NCBI GenBank assembly: GCA_026874595.1
Contig: CM049307.1
Span: forward strand, 59,902,870-59,966,869
Length of the DNA stretch: 64,000 nucleotides
Reading direction: 5' to 3'
Origin: Sipunculus nudus
Taxonomy: Eukaryota > Annelida > Sipuncula > Golfingiida > Sipunculidae
The notes beneath the pieces are model-generated. The model did no database searches. It saw only the letters and a program-made list of their open reading frames with translations, and was not told where the DNA came from. Position 1 is the stretch's first letter, and each line of letters starts with the position of its first letter. Below, piece by piece: positions 1 to 12,240 of the stretch. The translations under genes and the position numbers were made by a program.

Positions 1-1014
1 CTATCCATTTTTAGGTCACAAGGTCAAAGGTGAAGGTCACAGGAGCCATCTGTCTGAAGATTCATTTTCTGATTATTACTCCAGCTTGGAATGATATATG
101 GGTATCAAACTTGACTTAATAATATATGGCCCATCAATAAAACAAGACTCTGATTTTGAGGTCATGGTCACAGGACAATCATCGTTGAAAAGATTGTGGA
201 TGCATTTTCAGCAAAACTTTTCATCATAGACCTTTTATCTTATACGTATAGTTCATCTGCCAATAGAGGAAGACCCCCATCCATCTGTCCAAAAATTCAT
301 GATGCCAACTCCAGCTTGGATTGATATATGGGTTTCAAACTTGACTTATATATGGCCCATCAATAAAACAAGATTGAAAAGATTGTGGATGCATTTTCAG
401 TCAAACTTTTCATCTCAGACCTTTTATCATGCACATATAGTTCACCTGTAGATAGAGGAAGACCCCTATCCACTTCAATATTTAAATTCGGGTCATGACC
501 TATATTATGAGTGGGGTTGACCTTAAATATTGCCATATATGGTGAAAATCATACAAAATCATAAACATCTCAATAAGGGAGGCATGGATTGGTCCAAAAA
601 TCAAACTGACTGAAGATTTTGGATAGCTTTGTTTTCGGTGGAAGACAGGTGGTGCCACCTTTGTCATTTTCTTGTTTTCAGGCCATTTAATTACCCATCA
701 TTGCCACTTGACAGTACTGTGAGCATTGTCTGAAACTGATGGACAGATTGGTCTGAAATTTGGCATGTCCATCCATCATGGAAAGTGTTCTCGTAAATCA
801 GATAGGTGGCCCCTACTACCTTCCCGTTTTTGTAGAATAAATTAATGCCCTTTTCTGATGAATGATTTGCCCTATTGGCCTGAGATTCAACATATTGGCC
901 CCCATATTTGGTGAAAAATATTCTTTCCCAAGAAATTTATTCTTAAAGGGGGGGGGGGGGGGGTTAATTGTCTGGGGATACTGTGGCACCGGCGGTGCCA
1001 AGAAATATCAAGTT
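1..1014 (+). mobile_element. 3' part of a non-autonomous Helitron-like element (family B)
   Basis: The plus-strand end at about 965-1014 has TTAATTGTCTGGGGATAC, a hairpin GGCACCGGCGGTGCC, then AAGAAATATCAAG. It matches the reverse complement of the start of the element at 28086-29360, with CAAG in place of CTAG. The body holds a direct duplication of about 230 bp (copies starting near 82 and 312), AGGTCA-rich sequence near position 20 and a GGTGGTGCCACC palindrome near 649. A run of about 18 G at 946-963 lies next to the terminal block. The 5' end lies outside the window. Confidence 0.6.
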
Positions 1015-1189
1015 GCATACAGATTCGGGTTGTGACGGCATGCTGTATAGCACACACCCGGTAAATGCAGCTTTAGAGGGGCATATAACAAGGGAACATA
1101 AATGTACAAGGGGCTGAGCATCAAAGAAAGCCCTTTTGTGAAGTCTACATAAACTTAATAGAAAAATCAAGAACTCTCATATATATGCA

Positions 1190-2778
1190 GACAAACAATA
1201 TCTTTATTCCATAAAAATTATTCTGTGGTTACAAAAATAAATTGATTGTAATTGTTACTTAAGTGCATCAAATTCAAAGCTTATATCAAGGAAATAAATC
1301 ATACTCAGGAAACAAATTTACAATTGATTCGCACTTCTTCTTTGAAGACATTTTGTTTCAAGATTAATCTTTGCATTTTAATTTATTTTTGTGAAAGATA
1401 AGATATTAAAACCCTGTACATAAGGTCAGGTCAAGATTAGGATAGTCACTCTGTTATCTATGATAAAATTAAAGCTATAAGATATAATAACTATTGTTTG
1501 ATCCTATCACAAATATATATTTGTATATTACTTAGTTTCTTTATGTAACTACTTTACATGGAACCCTATTTATACAGTATTTACACTCCTTTTCATCAGA
1601 TTATGAAAAGATACCCTTCTATATTCATATTATATCCAAAATTAAAACATCATGGAACAAATGCATGACTGAACACAAGTTGCACACAAGTATATATGAA
1701 GCGGCTAATGTGTAATATAAGCAGATACAGGGTCTTCAATACTAACAATACCCCCAGCTGGTTTTGTGCACACTGCATACACGCTTGAAAACCTAAAATA
1801 CTAGACAATATTTTAATGGTATTAAAAGATTATCTTCAAATGTTAAGATAAAAAGAACTATTACTAAACATTAAATTTTTCCTGATTATATTATCATATG
1901 GCATATTAAGCTCTTTAAAGCAAAAAATCTATATTTTTACCAGTTATCCAAATCTCAAGTCAAAGCAAACTATTAATATAGACAACCTTTCTGACTTAAA
2001 CATGACAAAAGCCTCAAACACAAACAGTAGTCTTTACTGATAATCCTTCCCATGGCTAAGTAATAATTCATCAGTTACATGAAATATATCACACATATAC
2101 TTGACAAGAATTTAAAATATATTAATCAGCATGGCAACTATAAGCAAGCAATATAATGATGAAGGCTTATATTTACTTCAGTCTTGAGACTATAATACTA
2201 ATACTAAGCTATAATATCTTCAGAGACAATTCCATGAGGCAGATGTCACGTGAACTATGACAAATCTCACTTATGTATTATTGTCATGTCACATATTGTG
2301 TACAACACAATGTAAACACTGCTTAAAGTAAACCGGCCAAATACTTTAAGGGAGACCTATAACCTCTTTAGCTGTAGACAACTGTGTTATGGAATGTCAT
2401 AATATGTTAGTAATAGATCAACAATTAGTTATCAACCAGCATTTCTATTGGTATCACAGCTCATCTGATAATCATCATATCCTGTCATTCATAATACTTT
2501 GATATATTTACTGTGTAATCAGAATAATGGAGGGGAATCTTGTGCATATACAAGTACACATCAACGTTTATGTGACAATTTCATACTATAAGGCAGAAGA
2601 TTAGAGTACAATCTATGCGCATGATACAAAATACATAGCTTTTCAATCTTGTGTACTTTATAATTTCTGAATAATGTTATATGAAAGTCCATGTTTACTT
2701 CATGTAACAAACTTTCATGAAGACCTAAAATAGTTAATGTTTTAATGTGAATCCACGTTCAGTTTGACATCCAGAGCT
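1190..2778 (-). other. 3' untranslated region of the HELZ2-like gene
   Basis: Downstream of the TGA there is about 1.5 kb of A+T-rich sequence without another exon or a clear repeat before the Helitron-like end at 1014. The 3' end is not fixed: AATAAA on the minus strand occurs at 1382-1387 and at 1203-1208. Confidence 0.4.
1203..1208 (-). terminator. Candidate poly(A) signal AATAAA
   Basis: TTTATT on the plus strand reads AATAAA on the minus strand about 1.57 kb after the stop codon. An equal hexamer lies at 1382-1387. Either could be used; only cDNA ends can decide. Confidence 0.3.
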
Positions 2779-5700
2779 TCACTTTCCTGGGCTCATAAAA
2801 TCTTTAACGTCAATTATCTTCTTATGTCCTCGATAATGGTCGAGTAGTTTCTTCCACATTGGATCACAATTCAACAGGTTCTTGTTGCCTGAAACACAAA
2901 GAAAAGTTTTGTTGACTTTATGTTCACCGGGTCATTGGGCTGTGACAATTCACAGAACACAGACACACTATGATACAAAGTCAAATATTGTATATGTATG
3001 GTCAGATGTTGCTTTATTGAATATGTTGGCCACATATAACTATCTAACATAAAGTCTGACATTAAAGCTGGCTTTTTATAATAGTAAGTGGCCAAGTGCC
3101 TGTGAGACAAAACTTCACTGAAAAAATATACAGACACTCAAAAGATCTGGGACTACAAAAATTATAATAATTCTGATCTGATGTTTGTAGAGCAAGGTCA
3201 CTAGTTTTTGAACTCTAAAAACTTTGTTGAAACAATAAGTGAATCAAATTAGAGGAAAAATATGCACAACTCCAAACCAAAGTTTTGGGTTCTTAAAAAG
3301 TCTGATATTTTTGCAGATCTGACCATGAAGATCAAGTTCAAAGTCATCATTTTTAAGTCAGAGATCTTGAGAGCTGATATTTCCAGTCAGAAATCTTAAT
3401 AGATATAATAGTTATACATATTTAATCAACTTACCAATTATAATTAGGCCCTTCTTTGCACGGGTGATGGCCACGTTGATTTGGTGGGCATCTGTTATAA
3501 ACCCTAAGTTACGTCGACGCCAGCCTTTGGTAGGTCGCTTTTCAATCTCACACTTCGGCATGGAACGTACAGTAGATAGAATCACATAGTCCCATTCACT
3601 TCCTGTAGATGGCAAATAAAAAACAAACACTACAGCAAGATTGTAAGCTGTCAAAGATTTCAATTCACATACCAGAGGAAATCAGACATACAAGGGTCTC
3701 ACCTTCAATTCCTTGACATTTGAACCATAGCAAAAGTTCTAATAATTTGCATTCAGAAATTAAGCTGTACCCACAAAAGACACCAACATGCACAGTCATA
3801 TTCTGCGAACCTATCCCATATATGAACACCAGAATAGGTCATTTAAAGAGGGTGGTTTTATTACAGCATGGAGTGATGGGTGGTTTTCATGCAGGAAGCT
3901 CACTTCTAGGCTCATATATGTTTGTATATAGCATATGTATATTACTGAACAGTCTTGTGGAAGCTGCATATATTTTTTTGCATTTCAAGTAATTGTAGGT
4001 AATATTGTTACCTGAGTGAAGGTAATTTACTCCACTCCAGTGGAGTAAACCTGTTCGAGTGGGTATTTTTTGTATATGTTAGTAATAACAAAGTCATGTG
4101 GGCCCAAACTCGTATCTTAATACAATGAAATCTCACTAACTTTGGCTGGTTCCACTGGTGGCCATGTTAGCTGGAGGTTTTTATTACAATTTATTTAGAA
4201 CAGGACAAAAAAAATGTGGTCATCTTAGGGTGGTGGTGGTGATAGTGGGGTGGTCCTCAGGCGAGATTTCCCTGTATATTTATTCTTTATGTAACTTATA
4301 ACACAGCAGTGTGATATACCTTGGCTCTGTACGACTGTGGACACGGTGATGTTCCTCTCTCCCTTCTGAGCCAGGAGTTGATCAACCTGAGCACACTGAG
4401 CACGGTATTGGCTGAGAACTACAATGTCCTGGGCCTTCACATAGTAACGTCGAACTAATGAATTAGCTATGCGCACCTGTAAAAGATAAAAATAATATCA
4501 TTATAATGTTAAGTAAACACTTATACGGAAATATGTACAATGTCCTGTGAATATGTTCACAGATAGGGGTGTGCTAACTTTGGTGGCTCTGAAGATTTAA
4601 AATGCAAAAAAATAAATAAACTTTCTGTAGCATGTAGCATAGCTAGGGATGGTGACTTGTCTTTGTAGGGTTTGAGATGAAATGTTTTTTTTTGGGGGGG
4701 GGGGATAATTCAAGTGCTTAGGTGCATTAAGGAAAGGGCAAACAGGTAGACTGGCTTGTAGAAGATATAAGGATGTTTTGAATAGTTAAAAAACAATGAC
4801 TATGAAAATATCACCTCCAATAATAGCTGTGGAATTTTATCTGTACATTCATACAAACACTGGTAAGTGTTCAGATTTACCGCGTGTGTTGCCTCCTCAG
4901 CATTACTGCGAGACATCTCTCCTCCATCCTCTGTGGCCACTGTCTGCATCTCCTCTGTACCCACAGTGTGACAAAACGCGATCGGTTGAGCTCTCCCGTT
5001 AGGCCAGAACTTCTGCTTAGATGGTTTTGTCTGCTCATCCATGCCATTTTGTAGGTGGCCTTGGTAGAAGTGTTCTGATGGGAATGCAGCAATCGCCTCA
5101 TGCTAGAATAAAGAGACAGACTGATATCAGAGGGGGTCAATATAAGGGGGGGGGGGGGATGGGGGGTTGGTCAATGTAATAAACCCCCCCTCCCCCCCCA
5201 TCTATTCAGAGAATAATATTTATATATTGCCAATGAAATATATAATAAACAGAATATAGACTTTGAGTTTACTATGAAATATTATATCTAAACCTATACC
5301 AGAAACATAATACCTTATTTCCTATACCTTATACTTAATTGTAATATATTTGAAATGTGATATAGTAAATTTATTTAAAATGTGTCATATAGCCACTAAG
5401 GTATATATATCTGTGTGTGTGTGTCTGAGCCATCCCCCCTATCCTGGTAGATAAACTGATGCCATTGACTAATTTAGTAGTTTTCATGTAAGCACCAACA
5501 TGAATTACATCATGAGACTGAGAATAATAACCTTGCAGTATTCAGGGTTCCTACTATTCCATAAAACAGAACTTTCATACTTTTTTTAAATCTACTAAAA
5601 ATTACTGATGACAAAATAGTACAAAATCACAAAAATTGGGCAGATCATGACTTTTAAAGGATCAGACTGGTTTTTCATGAAAGCTTGAGTGACAAAGTGT

Positions 5701-8700
5701 GTGAAGCATGGTGGCTTAATGGACAGGGTGCTGGACTTTTGACTGCAAAGTTTTGGGTTTGCGTCCCGTTCTGACAGCTGTCTGCGCTAAAACTCCTAGC
5801 CAAAGTCTTAACCACAAGGGTGCGCTCTCTTGAGCCAAGAGTGAATGGGTACAGGTCATGGGAGGAAGGCAACATGTAGAAAGAATAACCTTCTGGCGCC
5901 TGTTACGGCTGCTTGGGCTGTATGCTCTCTAGGGAGCCAAGAAAAGCAACAAGAATGGAAAGGCCTGAAAGACCAGGAAGGAAAACTGTGAAGTCTGATG
6001 AGACTGACATCGTTGGTGGTATCAGACTATAAACCCCCACCTTAACCTTTACATTTCACAGAAAGCCATCAGTAAAGATTCTGGACAAGTCACCTGTACA
6101 GAAGATGCACTGCATTTTTGTGGTTGCATTAGCAACTTCTTTTCACTTTTAGTTAAATTAAAACACTGAACAGTGAGAATTTCAAACTATGAGAAAATAA
6201 AATTTCATGAATTTTAATTATTCAAATTATATGTCAAATACATGATTTCTTTGGCATTTTCAGGGACTTCAAAACCATTGTACATATTCAATAATTGTAT
6301 AAATAATATTTATATATTGCCAATGAAATATATAATAAACAGAATATAGACTTTGAGTTTACTATGAAATATTATATCTAAACCTATACCAGAAACATAA
6401 TACCTTATTTCCTATACCTTATACTTAATTGTAATATATTTGAAATGTGATATAGTAAATATATTTAAAATGTGTCATATAGCCACTAAGGTATATATAT
6501 CTGTGTGTGTGTGTCTGAGCCATCCCCCCTATCCTGGTAGATAAACTGATGCCATTGACTAATTTAGTAGTTTTCATGTAAGCACCAACATGAACTAGAA
6601 TACGGGTAGTCGACAAGCGACTACAAGTATCCGCTAAAATCAGAGAAGGACGGGTGAAGTGAGGCATGGATTGAGTGGCAAGGGGATATAGAGTTACATA
6701 TGTAAAATATTAGTATTGGATCTCTGCCACATAAACATGATTGTAGGTGGCGCCACCTGTTATTTGAACGAGAAACTATCCAAGATATATACACATGCAA
6801 AATTTCAAGTGGAAAAGTCAAACCACTGCAGAGATATGAGTGATTTTATCCCACAGCAGACAAACAGATGGACGCTGTGCAAACATGGTTGCAGGTGGCG
6901 CCACCTTTTGTTGTGTATGTTATAAAGCTATCCCAGGGCTACATTTGTGTAAAATTTTTTTCCGGATCGGTCAAACGGTTCCCGAGATATGAGCTTGGAT
7001 GTCTGCAGCGTTAACATGAATGTAGGTGGCGCCACCTGTTATAAAATCAAGTAGGCTATCTAGGATGTATACGCATGCGGAATTTTAGGTGAATTAGTCA
7101 AACCATTGCAGAGATATGAGTGATTTTAACCCCAGGCAGATGAACAAATGGACACTGTGCAAACATGGTTGCAGGTGGCGCCATCTTTTGTTGTGTATGT
7201 TATAAAGCTATCCCAGGGCTACATTTGTGTAAAATTTTTTCCGGATCGGTCAAACGGTTCCCGAGATATATGGGTTTATGTGTGGAGCGTTAACGTGAAT
7301 GTAGGTGGCGCCACCTGTCATAAAATCAAGAAAGCTATCTAGGATGTATATGCATGCCGATTTTTAGGTGAATTAGTCAAACCAGTGCAGAGATATGAGT
7401 GATTTTAACCCCAGGCAGATGAACAAATGGACACCGTGCAAACATGGTTGCAGGTGGCGCCACCTTTTGTTGTGTATGTTATAAAGCTATCCAAGGGCTA
7501 CATTTGTGTAAAATTTTTTTCCGGATCGGTCAAACGGTTCCCGAGATATATGGGTTTATGTGTGGAGCGTTAACGTGAATGTAAGTGGCGCCACCTGTCA
7601 TAAAATTGAGAAAGCTATCTAGGATGTATATGCATGCCAAATTTTAGGTGAATTAGTCAAACCACTGCAGAGATATGAGTGATTTTAACCCCAGGCAGAT
7701 GAACAGATGGACACTGTGCAAACATGGTTGCAGGTGGCGCCACCTTTTGTTGTGTATGTTATAAAGCTATCCCAGGGCTACATTTGTGTAAAAAAATTTT
7801 CCGGATCGGTCAAACGGTTCCCGAGATATATGGGTTTATGTGTGTAAACAGACGCACAAACGGACGCTGGGCAAAGACGAAAGGTCAGAGGTCAAGGTCA
7901 CTTGGTTAGGCACCAGTTCACATGTGACCCGATAATTTGTGTAAGTTTCGGAAAAATCTGTCCAGTAGTCTCAGAGGAGTTCTCCGGAAACGAACGCGGC
8001 GGCGGCGGCGGCGGAACCCGGTCAAAAACATAGTATCCGCAAAACTTCGTTTTGGCGGATACAATTACATCATGAGACTGAGAATAATAACCTTGCAGTA
8101 TTCAGGGTTCCTACTATTCCATAAAACAGAACTTTCATACTTTTTTTAAATCTACTAAAAATTACTGATGACAAAATAGTACAAAATCACAAAAATTGGG
8201 CAGATCATGACTTTTAAAGGATCAGACTGGTTTTTCATGAAAGCTTGAGTGACAAAGTGTGTGAAGCATGGTGGCTTAATGGACAGGGTGCTGGACTTTT
8301 GACTGCAAAGTTTTGGGTTTGCGTCCCGTTCTGACAGCTGTCTGCGCTAAAACTCCTAGCCAAAGTCTTAACCACAAGGGTGCGCTCTCTTGAGCCAAGA
8401 GTGAATGGGTACAGGTCATGGGAGGAAGGCAACATGTAGAAAGAATAACCTTCTGGCGCCTGTTACGGCTGCTTGGGCTGTATGCTCTCTAGGGAGCCAA
8501 GAAAAGCAACAAGAATGGAAAGGCCTGAAAGACCATGAAGGAAAACTGTGAAGTCTGATGAGACTGACATCGTTGGTGGTATCAGACTATAAACCCCCAC
8601 CTTAACCTTTACATTTCACAGAAAGCCATCAGTAAAGATTCTGGACAAGTCACCTGTACAGAAGATGCACTGCATTTTTGTGGTTGCATTAGCAACTTCT

Positions 8701-11700
8701 TTTCACTTTTAGTTAAATTAAAACACTGAACAGTGAGAATTTCAAACTATGAGAAAATAAAATTTCATGAATTTTAATTATTCAAATTATATGTCAAATA
8801 CATGATTTCTTTGGCATTTTCAGGGACTTCAAAACCATTGTACATATTCAATAATTGTATCACCCATTTTAATGTGACTAGTCAGGTGCCAATTTTTTCT
8901 ATTTTAGCTCTTGATCTGTGTGTCCAACCCTAAAATAAAGGTCCTCTAGATCAGACTTAAACATTATACTGGAAGAATTCTCACCATTCTGTACTGCATT
9001 TTAAGCATATGAGCTTTCTCTTTGTAACGTTCGAACAATGATCTAGACAGCCCAAGGTCCTTCGTTGATTCCTCCATTACGATTGGCTGCAGCTGTTTGT
9101 GATCTCCAATCAGAATCACCTGCTTAGCTCGAGAATTTACGATTGGCACCAATGTTTCTGGTTCAGTACACATGCCAGCTTCATCCACAATTAACTGAAA
9201 TGACAGTCATGACAAACAATGTCATTGTGATCACCACATCGAAAAGATTTAATATGCAACATATCTATATAATCTTATCAAGGGTGGCTACAACTTGCTA
9301 TATTAAGAATGCTGTCTTTAACTACAGGAGTGAATTAGAATATTTTGCAATAATTAAGTTTGCTCATTTTCAATGATAACGTTCTTTAATAATATATAAT
9401 AATGTTCTTTAATCATACATAATGTTCCACAATCACAGATGTTCTGTAATCATAGATAATAATGTATTGTATACATATTAATACTCTTTATTCACAAATG
9501 CTTAGCTATTAAATCAGGAAGGTCTTAAACTGAGGAACTGAACTGTGACAGTGTTGTATAGTTATGCTCCCTCCCTTACTCTCTACAATATTCACAATGG
9601 TTTACAATCAATCTCACTCACGCTATACTATCCCTCACAAACAAACTAGCAGGCAGGATTTCCTATTACTCCTGCTTACTCCTGTTACAGACTCCCACTA
9701 TTTCCTGATGTTGAATACCAATCAGTTCATCATTCACTTCATCATTTTAACATACAACCAATCAGTGCGTGTACAAACTGCTGCATCAGCTAATAAAAAT
9801 ACTCATTTGATCTCTTTTCCAGTGTACTGGTAGTTTACTTTCTAATTATACACACCATTGAGATAACATCCTTGTCATGTGCTACAATGATCTAAAAGCA
9901 GATTAATCACTTTAATAAAATCTCATTGTCAGAAATATTACCTGCTGAATATTTGATCCCATAGTAACCCGTGGACTTGCGCTGACAGAACATGTGCAGA
10001 GAATCACATCTGCTCTGGCTAACTCCAGCAGCTCTGCTTTAGTCACTGTGGTTAAGTATTCTAAAATCTCCTTATCACCTATAGCCTCATCCCTGGACCT
10101 TATTCGCTCATCCATTTCTCGTATTTGCTGACTGTACATGTTGGACTGCTGGCGTATTAAGTGATGAAGAGACACCGGCTTTATATGATCAGGTACTAAC
10201 TGCTCAGCAGACCTTCGTTGCCTCTTTGGAGGGACTGGCTCCCTGGGTAATGGGAACTCTTTACGTTCGATTCTCTCACTATATACCCGAACAATTTTGG
10301 GGCTGCTGGTTTTCAGGTTTACCAAATACCCTGGAATAAAGATAATATAAGGTAAGTTTAATTTTTAAAATATTTTTATTTAACAATTTATCAAATTTAA
10401 ATATTATATTACACAAAAGAATTTTTTATTATACAAAAAAAACTATCTTTGGTGATATGAACTTTGGGTAAAAAGAAGAGTTTCTTGTACCCATCATAGC
10501 CCTGGTAACTATTGCAGTGACCCTTAAAGTTAATGGATGGACAGACCACAACACTACAAAGTAGCCTGGTGACTTATTACCTCATGAAATATGTGTGGAT
10601 TTTGCCAAGAATTTAATTTAACTGAGAATTTCTACTGGTTAATATTTATGAGTTTAACTTTAATGAAAATCAATAAGATTCATCAAGCGCCACAGTCTGG
10701 TGACATCTGACATCTTTAAATATTCATGAATTTTGCTGGGAATTGAACATCCTGAATTCTCCTAGATACTAGTAGATAGCAGACGTCCTTAATAAGTCTA
10801 TATAAAATGTTTCATGTTGGACAATCAGCTTTTGTACTGATCTACTTACCTGCTACGACATCCACAGACTTGTTAGAGGGTCCACAGTACAACACCTGAG
10901 GTCTGGTGCCATACTTGGCAAACTCGACTGGCAGTCTCTTGTTGGCTTGGACGAGCAGATAGGTCAGTCGTACGCCTGTCACTGTCTTACCCGTACCTGG
11001 GGGCCCCTGTTTACACAAATACATGTCACAATATTAACAAGGAAGTAAAATGTACAAGTGTTAATTCTAAGATTGTTAAGAGATAAGGAACATAGAGTGT
11101 AGCTAATGCTGCCTGCATTGTAGTGAGAATTCAAATTGAGTATTATTTATATAATGCATCATTATTCAAACCTGCCACTTGTTTCTTGTTTTTCTTATAA
11201 ACAGGAATGATGACAATTCTGAATCAATAACATTTACAAGCTGCCTCCGCCAGGAGGGTAAGCATTCATCCCTGTTTGTTTTCTTTTAGTTAACAACACA
11301 ATCATGTACGGAATCTCATGAAATTTCAGGGTATTTGGGGAATGCATCAAGGAAGAATCAATAAGATTTCAGTGTAGATCTGGCACATGATGAGGATTCA
11401 GGCACATCATCAATGAATATTTGCACAGTCACATAAGCATTAATGAACCTTGGAATATGGGCCAAATAAGTGAATGCAACCACTTTTTGGGAGCATCCTA
11501 CAATTGGCAACCCCCCTTCTCATGGCTAACACAGAATTCTATTTACAAATTGGAAGTGGATGCTTCCGATATTTCTAATAAACCAAACATGTGAAATGTC
11601 TGCTCGACAAAGCTTATACACTGCTCAAGTAGCAGTTGCTCCAGCCCTCCTTCGTTTTAACTGCTGCTTTGTTAAACATGTTTTTCAGGGTCTCAACACC

Positions 11701-12240
11701 AGGAATGGCACAGGGAGAAGAATTGGACCAACAAAAGCAGGTTGTTGTGTATTTAACACTTGGAATTGGATGCAAAATGCTATACCACACTCTCACTGAT
11801 CTGTTTACAACTGTTTGCTCTGGGCCAGCCCTGGTGGTGAAAACCTTGTTATATAAAGCACCAGTTAAACTGAAGGAGATCTGGAACAACTGCATTGTAT
11901 AATTGTTGCGTGAGGAGTGTACACAGCTTGTAGCTAGTGCTAAATATAGTAATTGTGAACACAATTTGAATTCTTCTGTCCCCTATCCCCCAAAAAAGAA
12001 TAACGTTGAGAAATAAATGTATAACTTTAAGATGTACTTTCCCCTAATGCAAGCTGGCAGTTAATTGCAGATGTTTCATGATGACTGCGAGAAAGGTTGG
12101 GTGTTCTGATGTTACCTGTATGAGACAGAATGAGCTGGCGAGAGCTTGTTGGACGGCCTGGGCCTGTGAAGGGTTCGCTCTCCCTAGATGTGGCACCTCC
12201 TGGTGTTGTAGACTGGTCTGTATGCGTTTCACTGTGCTGT
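2779..12240 (-). CDS. Exons 20-27: second, canonical UPF1-like SF1 helicase and C-terminus
   Basis: Residues about 3108-3619. Exon 20 holds the Q-motif region (GRANPSQAQAVQQAL). Exon 21 begins directly with Walker A GPPGTGKT (3150-3157). Exon 23 has motif II IVDEAG and motif III GDHKQLQPIV, then QYRM completed by HEAIAAFPSEHFYQG in exon 24, the classic motif IV region of UPF1 relatives. Exon 25 has VVLSQYRAQ, exons 25/26 make motif V (QSQGSEWDYVILSTVRS), and exon 26 has motif VI NVAITRAKKGLIIIG. Exon 27 (2779-2888) ends the protein with a short basic tail and TGA. Exon 22 (389 nt) carries a charged insertion between motifs I and II. All motor motifs are intact. The 3.9-kb intron between exons 24 and 23 contains the tandem duplication described below. 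Confidence 0.92.

Larger units (their letters stand above)
5212..8860. repeat. Tandem duplication of 1,089 bp; second copy split by an element
   Basis: Copy 1 is 5212-6300. Copy 2 is 6302-8860 and is interrupted by the insertion at 6595-8064; removing it leaves exactly 1,089 bp. The copies differ at only a few visible places (for example near 5979/8537). The whole structure sits in the intron between exons 24 and 23. A real recent duplication and an assembly that placed two haplotypes in tandem would look the same. Confidence 0.9.

Noticed and set aside
946-963. Homopolymer runs (also 5143-5158, 46619-46637, 61169-61186)
   Set aside because: Long G or C runs are common at repeat edges and are prone to sequencing error; no function is inferred.
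5708-5790. Possible functional tRNA gene
   Set aside because: A- and B-box-like motifs are present but I could not form acceptor and anticodon stems; a SINE fits better.
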